The notes: generated from the letters alone by a model not told the origin. Positions 45,331 through 56,165 are shown, numbered from the stretch's first letter. The stretch is 64,000 bases of DNA from Anniella stebbinsi (GCA_029215795.1 JARDYH010000002.1:47228001-47292000), one strand, 5' to 3'. Program-made: numbers and translations.

Positions 45331-46298
45331 CTTGATACTTATAGCAGCAATCCAATGATATGAATTTTAGTTCATTGATATAACTGGGCTTAAACATACT
45401 TAATTCTATACACTTAAGCCCAGTGTGGCATAAAACGTTTACAAAGTATGGAATCTGACTGACCACCTTTTTCATCAGAATAAATTGAATTTCTTTTCTT
45501 TTTAAGTGTCCAGGTACATTTTCTAATGAGCAGTTTTGAGAACAAACAAAAAGTTTGCTAGGCTGTGTTGATTTCATTACAGTCTCTGTGACCCAGCCCA
45601 CAGAGATGTCTTTGGATTCAAATAACAAGACTTTCAACATTTCAAGAGATGTCACTCAAGAGAGATTTATCTCTTGGGAAAGAATATGGACCTCAAGGGA
45701 GAATACTGAGAACAGCATTGCCACGGCTGTTCTTCATAAATGTTCCATCTGTTTTCCACTGAAACCTTTTTTCCATGGCTTCCACTCACAGCCAGCATGA
45801 GCTATGGTATGATTTACTTGTCTTCAGTAGCGCATATCCATTAGAACTGAGTGCAGACTATTTGGTGCCATTGGTAGTATGAGAGACTTTGAAAACACTT
45901 TTGCAATAGACTTGCTTGCTTCCAAGTTGAAAGCAGACATAGCTACTCTAAATTTGAAATGTGCATTTCACATTTCAAAAGTACTGTAGTTAAATGTTTT
46001 GAGCACTTGAACGCAATTCTGTGGAAAGCTTATGGTTTGGATCTTGCATTTCTGTAGGTGCCTCCAATGCAGGAGGTATACCAGCAACCATATTTCAACA
46101 ACTCTGTGGCAGTTGCAGAGTCTTTGTACTGACACCATGATAATAATGCTTTGGACTGAACACAGTAAATGCAGGACTGGCCCTACCATTAGGCAGAGTG
46201 AGGCTGCTTCCTCAGGCAACAGATGCTGGTGGAGGGAGCAGAATAGAGCTGTGCATGCCCTACGCCTGTGCTGTGTTCCATTGCCAGTGTTGAACTTA
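45331..46298. other. Unassigned non-coding stretch
   Basis: No gene recognised. The imperfect inverted repeat TTAAGCCCAGTGTGGC with AACTGGGCTTAAACAT lies at about 45383-45430. A 177-codon minus frame (45655-45122) runs into the hAT-like fragment and has no domain. Confidence 0.4.
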
Positions 46299-46774
46299 GA
46301 GCTCATCTGGGATGGGGAGGAGGATTTCGAGCTTTCCGACTTCCGCGATCCTCCCCCAGCGTCCATATGCCAGCGTGTCATCCCAGAAGCCAACAGGGAC
46401 TTTCCAACACGGCGCGGCTTTTTGTCTTTTAAGGAGAGACATTGCGATCAACAGTAAATAAAAAAAGGAAAAAATGGGGAACTTGGCACCACCATCCCAG
46501 GAATGGCAAAAACGCTGCCCCCCACTCCCATGGGCACAGAGCCACCCTGCACAGCTCCGTGCCTGTTTCAGGACTCGGGAACCTGCGCCACACTGGCCGC
46601 AGTCCTTAGGGTTGTCCCAGGACTCCGGCAAAACCAGGAAATCCGCAGTTGCATATATCCCAGGAAAAGTCTCTGGTCATCCCTGGTTGACCCCAGGATC
46701 CCCTGTGCATCATTTGGATGCACAAGGATGATCTAGAGACAACCCCAGGATATATGCATGGTGTAGACATGGCC
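46299..46774 (+). mobile_element. PIF/Harbinger-like element, copy 3 of 3, with exact TTA duplication
   Basis: A 476-bp element from GAGCTCATCTGGGATGGGG to GGTGTAGACATGGCC, flanked by TTA at 46296-46298 and 46775-46777. Shares GATCCTCCCCCAGCGTCCAT, CCCATGGGCACAGAGCCACC and GATGCACAAGGATGATCTAG-type sequence with the other two copies. Frames of 85-141 codons cross it without any transposase signature. Confidence 0.7.
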
Positions 46775-46808
46775 TTAGAATAACAGTGCAATCCTATGCA
46801 TGTCTACA

Positions 46809-47160
46809 CTAGGGATGACTGGGGGAGTGGGGTTTGCCAAGCCTTAGGACTTTGGCTCATTTCCCCATGAATTAACCTGACTCCATCTGCATCAAGTCAG
46901 GCCACTTCACAGATTTTCCAGGGTGGTTTTTTTTAAAAAAGTGTAAATATAAACTTGCAGAAATTGCAGCCACAATTAGCATAATTTAAGTGAATTGTGG
47001 CAGTCATTTGAATAATTTGGGCAAATTGCAGGTGTGATTTGCATTATTTGCATAGATTTCAGGTGTGATTTGCATGATTTGCACTAACTGCAGCCATAAT
47101 TAGTGCAAATTACACAAATTATGGCCCCAAACTATGCAAATTATGGCAGCAATTTCTGCA
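46809..47160 (+). mobile_element. hAT-like MITE with four octamer motifs
   Basis: Left end TAGGGATGACTGGGGGAG. Shares CTGCATCAAGTCAGGCCACT with the element at 33545-33913. The interior is a degenerate array of TTTGCAT/ATGCAAA words with perfect ATTTGCAT at 47037-47044, 47046-47053 and 47068-47075, and ATGCAAAT at 47134-47141. The right end is lost in or near the (TA)n tract. Confidence 0.45.
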
Positions 47161-47187
47161 AAATTCTATTTACACACACACACACAA

Positions 47188-47194
<7 letters not shown>

Positions 47195-47220
<26 letters not shown>

Positions 47221-47221
47221 T
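47195..47221. repeat. (TA)n microsatellite
   Basis: About 13 TA units directly before the second long-TIR element. Confidence 0.95.
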
Positions 47222-49195
47222 CTTTAAACAAAAAAACAACGGTTTACAAAAACAATGTTAAGGCTCTACAGATTCCAACCAAGCACCAAAATGCAGGGAA
47301 ATTGGGAGTTAAGGCTCACAAGCCTTAACGCCACATCCTCCCTAAAGAGGCAGAAAGTGCAAGTGAAATTCTCATTCTCCCAAAGTAGATAAACCATGAG
47401 GACAGGGTGGAGAATATGATATGCAGAGGTGACTGTGGGGTTGTGGAAAACTGATCACGAACAACTTAGGGCCACCTACTTCTCTTTTTTTGTTTAGAGT
47501 AGTCCTTCCCCAACCTGGTGCCCTCCAAAGGTGTTGGACTACAACTCCCATCATTGCAAGTCAGTATGTCCCATGGTCAGGAATGCTGGGACTTGTCATC
47601 TCAAAAATCTAGATATGCAATTTGATCTGCAGAGGTGACTGTGGGGTTGTGGGAAATTATGATGAACAACTTAGGACCAGCTACTTCTCATTTCTTAGAG
47701 CATCTCGTTATGTTGAGAGTTGCAACCCAACACATCTGACAGGCACCAGGTTGGGGAATGTTGTTCAAGAACAAGGGAAGGCAGAATGTAGATCTCCAGA
47801 TGTTTTGGAATTCAACTTGTAAAAGCCCCTATCAGCATGGGCAGTTATCAGGAATGCCGCGAGTTGATGTCCAAATCATCAGGATAGATCTATTTTCTGC
47901 CCACATCTGTACTAAAGTATGATGTTTTCCAGTATTAAGATATGTGATCAATCAAGGAACTACAAAAGAGCTGCATCACTTTAAATAAACTGTCAAAACC
48001 AAATGAAAAACAATGAATGAATCTTGAATACCTAATCCAGATAGCTCTTCAGACATCAACATTAGTTTTCAACACATGGCATAGGATGTCTGTTTCTTGA
48101 ATATCAGATAAAGGATTTCTCTTACTTGTTCAGCAGTGTGAGATCAAAGACAGAGCTACCACCTAATACTTTCATGCGTAAGTATTATTTTAAAATTAAG
48201 TATGAATTGATTTTTGTCTTCCCCATAATACATAACATGGGAGTTACAGTGCAACACATCTGGAGAGCACGAAGCTGGAGAAGGTTGACTCCTATACATG
48301 TCTTCTCAGAAGCCAGTGCTACTGAATTCACTAGGGCTTTCTCCCAAGAGGTATAGGAAAGCAAACTAATCTCATCTGAAAGGTGTTCAAGACAGCCAAA
48401 CTAAACCTCTTCTGCTCCACTGTTGCTTTGATGAGATGATGTATTGTGCAGGGATTGTGGGGAATGAACAGTATCTTTTTTATAAATACATTTAAAGAAA
48501 AAAAAATTGATTCTTTGAAAGGCAGGATATTGACAAAAAGTTGGAAGTGCCTGGCACATGCTCTGGTTCTAGATCTGTAATGAATAGTGCCCCTTTTGTA
48601 TCAAGAGTGCTGCTATATGCGAGATGTGTGTAAGAGAAAAGTATTGGGCAGACCCTTTATTTGGTAAGGGTATGGAACAGCATTCCCCATCCTGCTGCCC
48701 TCCAGGTGTTTGAGATGACAAGTCCCAGCATTCCTGACCATAGGACATACTGACTTGCAATGATGGGAGTTGTAGTTCAACACCTTTGGAGGGCACCAGG
48801 TTGGGGAAGGGCTGCTCTAAACAAAAAAAGAGAAGTAGTTGGCCCTAAGTTGTTCGTGATCAGTTTTCCACAACCCCACAGTCACCTCTGCATATCATAT
48901 TCTCCACCCTGTCCTCATGGTTTATCTGCTTTGGGAGAATGAGAATTTCACTTGCACTTTCTGCCTCCTTAGGGAGGATGTGACGTTAAGGCTTGTGAGC
49001 CTTAACTCCCAATTTCTCTGTTTTTTGGTGCTTGGTTGGAAACTGTAGAGCCTTAACATTGTTTTTGTAAACCATAGGTTTTTTGTTTAATGAATTTCAT
49101 GGCTTTGTGTAACAGATGACTGGATATTATACAGTTGACAGAATGTTATACCATCTTGACATCCAATATAAAATCAAAGCTAGTGTTATGTGTTG
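47222..49195. mobile_element. Long-TIR DNA element, copy 2 (left arm truncated)
   Basis: Collinear with 26507-28424 in the same orientation. The left arm starts late, at TTTAAACAAAAAAACAACGG, missing about 120 terminal bases at a (TA)n tract. The right arm is complete: CCTTAACATTGTTTTTGTAA, TTTCATGGCTTTGTGTAACA and CAAAGCTAGTGTTATGTGTTG at the end. Together the two copies define a terminal inverted repeat of roughly 500 bases around a core of about 1 kb. No open frame looks like a transposase. Confidence 0.7.
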
Positions 49196-49229
49196 AACTC
49201 AGTTTTAACATTAATAAATCAACCAAAAT

Positions 49230-49940
49230 GCTTGCATCTCCCTCATTTTTAAAGATAAAGAGATGAAACCTGGCATCATGGTAGCTCTTAAGTAGGGATA
49301 TAGCTATGCCAAGTATGAAGCAGATCTGTTCATGCCTTGATTTTTAGGAATTTTTTAAAGTTCAAACAGAAATCTCTTTGGGGTCCAGGACCTTGAGCAG
49401 TACAAGTTTAAAAAATGAAATTAAAGATAAAGAGATGAAACTTGGCACCATGGTAGCTCTGAAGTAGGGATTTAGCCATGCCAAGTTGGAAGCAGATCCC
49501 TTTATCCCTTGATTTTTAGAAATGTTTAAAACTTCAATTTAATTTTTTAAATTAACTAAAATGCTTACAATTCCATCACTTTTAAAGATAAAGGGATGAA
49601 ACTTGACAGCATGGTAGCTCTTAAGTAGGGATTGAGCCATGCCAAGTTGGAAGCAGATCTATTTATGCCTTGAGTTTTAGGAATTTTTAAAACTTCAAAC
49701 CCAATACTCCTCTTTGGGGTCTAGGGCCTTGAGCAGTACATTAAAAAAAAAGAAAGAAAGTAAAGATGAAGAGATGAAACTTGCCACCATGGTACCTCTT
49801 AAGTAAGGCTTTAGCTATGCCAAGTTGAAAGCAGATTGGTTCATGCCTTGAATTTTAGAAAAACATTTGAAGTCAAACTTTTTAAAAAAATATCCTAAAA
49901 ATCAAGGGACGAACCGATCTGCTTCCAACTTGGCATGGCT
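49230..49940. repeat. Four-unit tandem array, about 161-178 bp per unit
   Basis: The phrase AAAGATAAAGAGATGAAACC (or close variants) starts at 49251, 49423, 49584 and 49762. Each is followed by CATGGTAGCTCTTAAGTAGG, ATGCCAAGTTGGAAGCAGAT and CCTTGATTTTTAG. The last 50 bases (GATCTGCTTCCAACTTGGCA, about 49908-49935) are an inverted partial unit. No coding capacity. It could be the interior of a foldback transposon. Confidence 0.75.
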
Positions 49941-49946
49941 CAATTC

Positions 49947-50581
49947 TAGGGTGACCACTAGGGTGTGGCCTAGTGGCTAAAGTGTTGGACTGGGAGCTGG
50001 GAGATCTGGGTTCTACTCCCCACTTAGCCATGAAAACCCATTGGGTGACTTTGGGCCAGTTGCAGAATCTCAGCCCAACCCATCTCACAGGGTTGCTGTT
50101 GTGAGGATAAAATGGAGAGGAGGAGGATTATGTATGCCGCCTTGGGTTTCTTGGCGGAAAAAAGGTGGGATATAAATGCAATAATAAATAATAATAAAAA
50201 GCTGTCAGGATTTCCCCAGATTTCTCCTGGTTTTTGTTCTATCCTCGGTGTCAGGGGGGATTTTATGCAATAGTCTATAATGACCTGGAATTACCCGTTT
50301 TCCCTTTTAAGGCCACCATTAGCGTGGCAGAGGGGGAATGACATGCTTTCTGGAGGTGTGTCATTCTCTCCCACTGCTCCAATCAAGGCCTTAAAAGGGA
50401 AAAACGTGTCATTCCCAGGCATTATAGAAAAGGACCTGATTGGAGCAGTGGGGTGGAGTGAGAATGACATGCTTTCCCCTACTCTGCTCCAATTGGGGAC
50501 TTTAAGGTGGCCCCAGAAAGCCATTTTCCTGCCCCCCCACTAGGTGTCCTCTTTTTTGGTTTCCCAAATATGGTCATCCTA
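49947..50581. mobile_element. MITE of the TAGGGTGACC family, carrying a Sauria SINE
   Basis: Left end TAGGGTGACCA (49947-49957) and right end TATGGTCATCCTA (to 50581), with flanks TCAATTCT and CCAATTCT matching 7/8. The left end is interrupted within 15 bases by the SINE at 49961-50200. The remainder includes two partly complementary GGAATGACATGCTTTC blocks (50335 and 50463) around AATCAAGGCCTTAAAAGGG. It differs in body from the 320-bp palindromic subfamilies but shares their termini. Confidence 0.55.
49961..50200 (+). mobile_element. Sauria-type SINE (tRNA-like head, BovB-like tail)
   Basis: A nearly full-length copy. A box TGGCCTAGTGG at 49966-49976, B box GGTTCTACTCC at 50009-50019, central region with GGGTGACTTTGGGCCAGT and CTCACAGGGTTGCTGTTGTG, and 3' end GCCTTGGGTTTCTTGGCGGA with GGTGGGATATAAATGCAATA then AATAATAA units. 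The tail resembles BovB LINEs, which supply reverse transcriptase to this SINE family. Such SINEs are characteristic of squamates and are the best taxonomic marker in the window. Confidence 0.85.
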
Positions 50582-50589
50582 CCAATTCT

Positions 50590-51040
50590 TGCACAGGCTA
50601 CATTTCCATCCCTAGATATTTATTCAAAAGTAAGACCCATTGAATTTCCTTGGTTCTTGAAAAGCAACACACTTGCTTTTAGATTTGCCAGTCTCAGCAT
50701 TCTATGTGTGCTATGAATGCCTGCTCTGTCTGTCCCTATAGTTTCCTGCAAGGTCCAGCCAGGGGAAGCCAGTAAATTAAACCCAGGGGTGGAGGGTGGG
50801 ATTCCCTCAAGTTCATCTGACAGCAGGTGCTATAGAACATGGACTTTACAGGAGTGTTGAGGCTGGATTTCTGGCAGACCCAGCCAGGCAACTTTATGGC
50901 CTGTTAGTCCCTCCATTTGATAGCCCACAGAGCACCTGCCTCATAAGGCAAATGGCCACATGAGAACTGTTATTATGGCCTGCTACTTTGTTTGTCTTTA
51001 GTAGTCTGTGGTCCAGATCTCTTCAGAAGGGGGAATAGTG
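50590..51040 (+). repeat. Dispersed unclassified repeat, copy 2
   Basis: The inverted counterpart of 25705-26145, including ACCCATTGAATTTCCTTGGT, GATTCCCTCAAGTTCATCTG, TTTCTGGCAGACCCAGCC and CTCTTCAGAAGGGGG. It immediately follows the MITE end at 50581. Confidence 0.6.
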
Positions 51041-51423
51041 TTTTGTGGTTGCGGTCAGTCTAAATTATCTCCAGGGGTCCCTTACTCAGTGCAAAGAGAT
51101 TGAGGATTTTCCCCAACTCTGTTACTCTTGAAGTTACTAGGCCTGTTGAAAATAGATTCTATAACATAAGCATGAAAACAGTGAATACCCCTTTTAACTT
51201 GTTAAACCAATGAAAACATGCCACACAAGAAGTCTTAAGATATGAATGGTTTACAAAGAAAAGTAAATGCAAAAGAACATCAGATGCAGAAGTGAAATCT
51301 GAAACATTACTATTTGTAGTAGTAGTAGTAGTAGTAGCATCTTGCCTTTTGCCAATGCTGGGCCTCAGGGCATCCTTACAAAACTAAAACATATACAGCT
51401 AAAACCTATAAATAGGAATATAC
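51041..51423. other. Unassigned stretch with (GTA)n
   Basis: A (GTA)n run lies at about 51316-51338. Nothing else recognised. Confidence 0.45.
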
Positions 51424-51605
51424 TAGGCTGACCATATGAAAAGGAGGACAGGGCTCATGTAACTTTAACAGTTGTAGAGAAAAGAGGATTTCAGACAGTG
51501 TCATTTGTATGCAATTAGTTCCTGGTGAAATTCCCTCTTCATCACAACAGTTAAAGTTGCAGGGGCCCTGCCTTCTTTTGTATATGGTCACTCTAGTATA
51601 GTGTA
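51424..51605. mobile_element. Palindromic MITE, left half only
   Basis: TAGGCTGACCATATGAAAAG through TTTAACAGTTGTAGAG to the inner terminus ATATGGTCACTCTA, then GTATAGTG, which is the start of the dimer junction seen at 6467-6474. It is therefore a truncated dimer and not a solo unit. Confidence 0.65.
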
Positions 51606-52559
51606 TAGAACCCAATTAAATAGAGACAGACCTACACATTGCTACTGTCGAGGAGGGCTGGGAAGTAGAATGATGGATTGCTGGCCACATAACTTATCAT
51701 TTGCACAAAGGTGAACAGGATCACCTCACAGATTAACTTGAACCAGCCTACGTTAAAAGTTTTATGATGCAAATGGAAGAGGTTGGACATATCAGGGTAA
51801 AGCATATTTTACATTCTCTTGACTACTAGTTACTGGTAGACTTCTTGACTATGATGCTTCATCCTCATTAATAATCCCTGTGTTGTTCATCTATTTCTGA
51901 TATGAAGCTGTCTTACTTTGTCACCAATTATAGACTCTGTAAAGACCCGTCTCATTAGAGGTCTTACAAAGCTTGTTCCTGAAGGTGATGCCTAGTGTGT
52001 GTCTTTTCCTCTTCATGCGAACTGGAAACCAACCTTGAAGTGAAGTGATGTCAGTCATCAGGTGCAAAGGGTATAAGAAGAGCAATGCTGAATATGGCAT
52101 TAATCATACTATACCAGACTGCAAAAAAATTCTCTGGTGATCTTGAGTTTGCTTGTCATTTTCTAGTGTCATTTGGATAAAGTGTTTGATCTGATGTGCA
52201 TTTCCTTGCCTGTCACCCCGGTTATAGGGCCTGGCTTCTACGATCACCACCATCAGAGTGTAGCTCCCATGGTGAATCTTCTTATTTCTTTTGATGGAGG
52301 GAGAGGATTTCTATCAGAACAGTTCTGTTACCACCATTGCATTAACACACAAAACAGTGATGATAACAGGTAAAATGGTATGAACCTTTCCACTGCAGGA
52401 ATTTGAGAGTATGGATGGGTGAATTTGTCCATTTCACTTTCTCCTGCACTGATTTTAAAAAATAAAAAATCTCAAGCTCTTTCTCTCCCAAATATGATGA
52501 ACTTTGCAAATTTTGGTAAATTCTTATTTTAAAAAATGGACTGAAACCATTTTCACTAG
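51606..52559. other. Unassigned non-coding stretch
   Basis: No gene or clear element recognised. Confidence 0.4.
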
Positions 52560-53215
52560 CCAAATGTAATAGGTACAGCTATTTCCAGGATGGAGAGGTG
52601 CACAATGTACCTGCCTCTCATAGTGCCATTAAAGATGAGGAGCCTGTCAGAAAAAAAGAGGTGCACTAATTCTTTGTGACCACATAACAAATCTCTGCTA
52701 AAGAGGGTACTCAGTAAAGGGCCTCTAAAAGAAGATTACAGGCAGATTGGTATGGGAAGAGCTGTTCCTGTAGGTATCTGGGCCCCCAAACAATGTAGGG
52801 CTTTAAACACCAGCAGGTTTAATTGAGTTTAGAAGTGAATAGGCAGCCAATGTAATTCTTTCAGATAGGCGTCATATGGATAAGTCTGGCTGAACCAGTC
52901 AAAATTCTGCCAGTCAAGTGCGGCACAAAATGACACTTCCAGATTGTCTTTAAGGGCAGCCCATGTATAACACATTGTAAATATTCAGGATGGAGATTGC
53001 ATTACTAGAGCATGAATCACAGAATGGCCACAGTTGGTGAACCAGTTGATGCTGCTAAGAGGCACTCCTGGGCTTCAGATGACAATGTGGGATCAAGGAG
53101 CACCCTCAAAGTACATACCTGCTCTTTAAGGAGCACTGCAACCCCATCCATAGCAGGTCGATGGACATCAGTTTCCCAGGCACCTGGCTTGGCTAGAGGT
53201 GTTCCAAGTTGGCAG
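52560..53215 (-). pseudogene. L2-like LINE C-terminal remnant, antisense, old
   Basis: Minus-strand frames include DGVAVLLKEQVCTLRVLLDP with TLSSEAQE, then LTGSARLIHMTP and, after shifts, a KALHGLGPRYL-like region decayed to KPYIVWGPRYLQEQLFPYQSA. The order matches the LINE at 11214-12115 but divergence is much greater, with many stops. Confidence 0.65.
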
Positions 53216-53284
53216 TGGCCAAGAAGCCTGGCAACTACAGCCATCTTGGATTTTAATTGAAGTGCTTTCAATATGAATTATTAT

Positions 53285-53715
53285 ACAATGCCAAGAGGGG
53301 AACCAGTGTTGGTCTGCTGGAGCAAAACCAACACAGACTTTTATAGCATCTTACAAGTCTCTTTGTTGGTTTTGCTCCAACAGGCTAACATGGGTTTCCC
53401 TCCAGACATTGCATAATAGACAGACAGACAGATTTTTTAGAATGTTTTTAGGATGTTTTAGGATGTTTTAATGCAGTTTTAATAATATTTGTCATGTTTT
53501 AATTAGTTTTATGTATTTTATCATGCTGTTGTTCCCCGCCTCGATCTAGATGGAGAGGCGGGTAAGAAATAAATCGTTATTATTATTATTATTATTATTA
53601 TCATGCCATAAATTTTGTTGGGTTTGACTCCATTTCATCTAGTCTACAAAAGCTTATACCATAATAAATCTGTTAGTGTTTAAGGTGCTCTAAGACATTT
53701 TATTGTTCTTGAAAC
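53285..53715 (-). repeat. SINE-like repeat interrupted by a LINE tail
   Basis: The left piece (53285-53412) is a foldback with CTGGAGCAAAACCAACACAG and TTGTTGGTTTTGCTCCAACA around TAGCATCTTACAAGTCT. The right piece (about 53605-53715) reads, on the minus strand, TCTTAGAGCACCTTAAACAC, TAACAGATTTATTATGG and TATAAGCTTTTGTAGACTAG. The phrase resembles a common sauropsid repeat (CACCTTAAAGACTAACA...AAGCTTT). An L2-like tail lies between. Confidence 0.45.
53430..53602 (+). mobile_element. 3' tail of an L2-like LINE with (ATT)n
   Basis: TTTTAGGATG repeats and TTTTAATTAGTTTTATG lead to GTTCCCCGCCTCGATCTAGA, GAGAGGCGGGTAAGAAATAA and (ATT)n at about 53577-53600. Same tail as 12030-12115. Confidence 0.65.
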
Positions 53716-54545
53716 ATGTAGTTTCTCTAGGATAATGTTAATAAAAGGTTAAAGCCCTGTGGAGCAAATTAATAAACCTCCTCCTCCTCCTCCTTTATAA
53801 TGCCCAGTGGTACAGGAATTGTCACTGGAAAGGTATGAATGCTTCATTTTGGTAACATCAGAAGAAGGAGAAGTATGTAAAGCACTTATTTCAATATCCC
53901 CCTCCAAATTAAGAGAGAGGAATGGAAGTAAATGTGCATTATAGCAATTCAGATAAACAAATCCCTGATTGTTTTTTCACAGTTCGGGATCTGTATGTAC
54001 AGCTAAAACAGAGAGAGAATGAGTAAAGTGCTTCCCATAAGACAAAAGTAACACTATTATGCATGGAAATGTACCATCCCTAACAGCAACAGCAATCTAG
54101 CTTTTATATACCAAGCAGTTTCTCTGCAGTATAATGGAACAGAACACAAAAGCCACTGAATCGAATAAATGAATCTCATAAGCAAATGGGGATTCCAGCA
54201 AATCAGATAGATGCATATGTCAGTTACTTTCTTCCCCAGACTGAATAATACCAGTGTTTTCCATTGTGTTTCTTGATTTTTTATTGTCAAAATCCCTACA
54301 ATTAAGCCACATTTATAAATTTAATCCTTCCTTTGCTGGGTGAAAAGCCAACACTTAACAGTATAATACAAACAGGGATTTTAATCAGCTGCAAGCCATG
54401 AGAGAAATGTAAGCATTTTTCTCCATTAACAGGTGGGAAAAGAATAGGTACAAAAAAATTCCAGCCAATTTTTCTCCCTTAGCCCCTAGGCCACACAGGA
54501 TCAAGAATGCTCTTTTCAATTAACTATACCTTGAGGCATCATTAG
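53716..54545. other. Unassigned non-coding stretch
   Basis: A short (CCT)n run lies at about 53779-53793. No gene recognised. Confidence 0.4.
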
Positions 54546-55240
54546 AACATTTGAAAGGGCAGGGGGAGCATAAAGGAGTCTTCTGGAGCCCAGCTTTTTG
54601 TTTGGAAACATCCAAGTTCTTCTCTTACCAAGTAGTTGGGCTAGGAATGGGGAACAGGAAAAATATACAAACTGTGCTAGGGAGAGGCTATACAACTGTG
54701 GAAAGCCAACTCAGCAGGGCTGCCCCTTCAATTAAGCAGGCAGGAAGAGGGCACAACAGGTGGTATGGGCTAGGAAGAGCTGTGAATTGTTCCACCCTCC
54801 CCACAGAAAGGGCCTGCTGCTGTTTAGCTGGCCACTCCCTCCCACCACCATTGCCTCCCTCCCTAGCTGCCTGCTTGTTTGACCAGCCAACCAACAGCTT
54901 GCAGCCACCCAATGGCAGTGGTGGCTCCTCAACCTCCCTTCCCCAGCTGGCAGCTCCCACCTTCTGTCCCATCTGCAGGATTCCTGGCTGGGAAGCTCAG
55001 CCAATATATCATGAGGCTGGGAGTCTCCCAGCCAGCCAATGAAAGGACAGGAGCTGCCACCCCACAAGAACAAGGAATGGAGAGCCACGAGCCTTGAGTT
55101 CCCACCATGGTGTGAGCAGGAGGAGGCAGGAACCAGGAGCTGGGGAGAAGAAGCAGGGTGGGCATGGGGCAGCAGCTCACTTAAGGCAGCAACTGTGGTT
55201 GGGCTGGGCCTGCAACACAGCATAACGATTGAATACCTAG
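54546..55240. other. GC-rich unassigned block
   Basis: More GC-rich than its neighbours, with CCAGCCAATGAAAGGACAGG (CCAAT-like) at about 55030-55049 and many GGCAG/CTGCC words. Overlapping frames of 94-163 codons occur on both strands in several phases, as expected from few stop codons in GC-rich DNA. No domain or splice structure convinces me. It may be part of an unrecognised LTR or element. Confidence 0.35.
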
Positions 55241-55390
55241 AATCCAGACCAGAATACAGGTTGTAAAATCAGTAAATATGTTTATTTATGGAACATAACA
55301 TTCTGAACAAGTAATTGGATAGTGAATGACTAACAGGAAGACAACATTGTTGTATCTGATAACCTAATGTAAAATAATTGATTCCTCTTT

Positions 55391-55791
55391 GTGGACAGAG
55401 GAAGTAAATGAAGAGACGAGACACGTGAAATGGGTTTAAACAAGGGCCACATTTATTGAAAGATCTGCAAAGGGGGTCCTAAGGGGCATCCAGTATAGGC
55501 CTATCCACAGGCCCCTCTTTTCCCCGTTTCTGGTGAGCCATTCTAGCCCGTGAGTAGGCACAATAACATGTGCTGCCCCTTTCGGGGAGGGAGACCTTCC
55601 TGTGTCACCTTCCCCCAGGCCACATGGCTCTGGGTAGGTGAGAAGAGTTGGTCTCAAAGGTAACCCTTATCTCCCAAGCCGGGCCGCGGGGCTCAAAGCT
55701 GGGAGCCTCGGGAATTACCAGTCACCAGAACAGTGCCTGTGAATGCTCACAAATTATCCATACCTCTCTGGATGCCCCTTCCTATCCGCCA
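55391..55791 (-). repeat. Split direct repeat B2
   Basis: A direct copy of 56166-56577, from GTGGACAGAGGAAGTAAATG through AAATGGGTTTAAACAAGGGC, CCCCTTTCGGGGAGGGAGAC and GGGCCGCGGGGCTCAAAG to CCCCTTCCTATCCGCCA. Similarity is high (only scattered differences). Host-like sequence TTCCTCTTT lies outside. Confidence 0.8.
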
Positions 55792-56165
55792 GATTGAAAA
55801 TGCGACCAAGTTAAATGCGTAGCCAATTTGCCTATTTAAATACACCCTGACCCGTCTCACAGTGTGGAGTAGGCAAAAAAAACTCACGGCCAAATCAGAA
55901 CATGAGTAAAAAATTCCTACTCGGCCCCAATAGGCAACCGGCGAACCCACATTGAGAACAGGGAGGGAGGGAGGGAGGGAGTCTCGTGGAGAAAGAGGAG
56001 GAAGGGGAGGGTGGCTCTCTACATAGCCCTCAACCTCTCCCCTTCCAGTGGCACCAGAATTCCTGCTCTCCAATCAGGAGCGGGCACGTCTCCTCTCTTC
56101 CCCTCCCTGGCCACAAAAGCCTCTCCGCCCCCAGGCTGTTAGCCGGGTGCAGCTGAATGGCAGTT
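55792..56165 (-). repeat. Split repeat A2
   Basis: Lies between the two B copies. Its right 180 bases (55983-56162), from CTCGTGGAGAAAGAGG through CCAGTGGCACCAGAATTCCT to GCTGAATGGCA, match 61413-61587. The left part (55792-55982), including (GGGA)n at about 55965-55980, has no match in A1. Confidence 0.75.

Noticed and set aside
49230..49940. CRISPR-like or gene-family tandem repeat
   Set aside because: Units are contiguous and diverged, about 170 bases long, with no short-repeat/spacer alternation, in a vertebrate context.
54551..55223. Two 163-codon frames in a GC-rich block as a possible gene
   Set aside because: Frames overlap on both strands in several phases, as expected where stop codons are rare, with no domain or splice signals.
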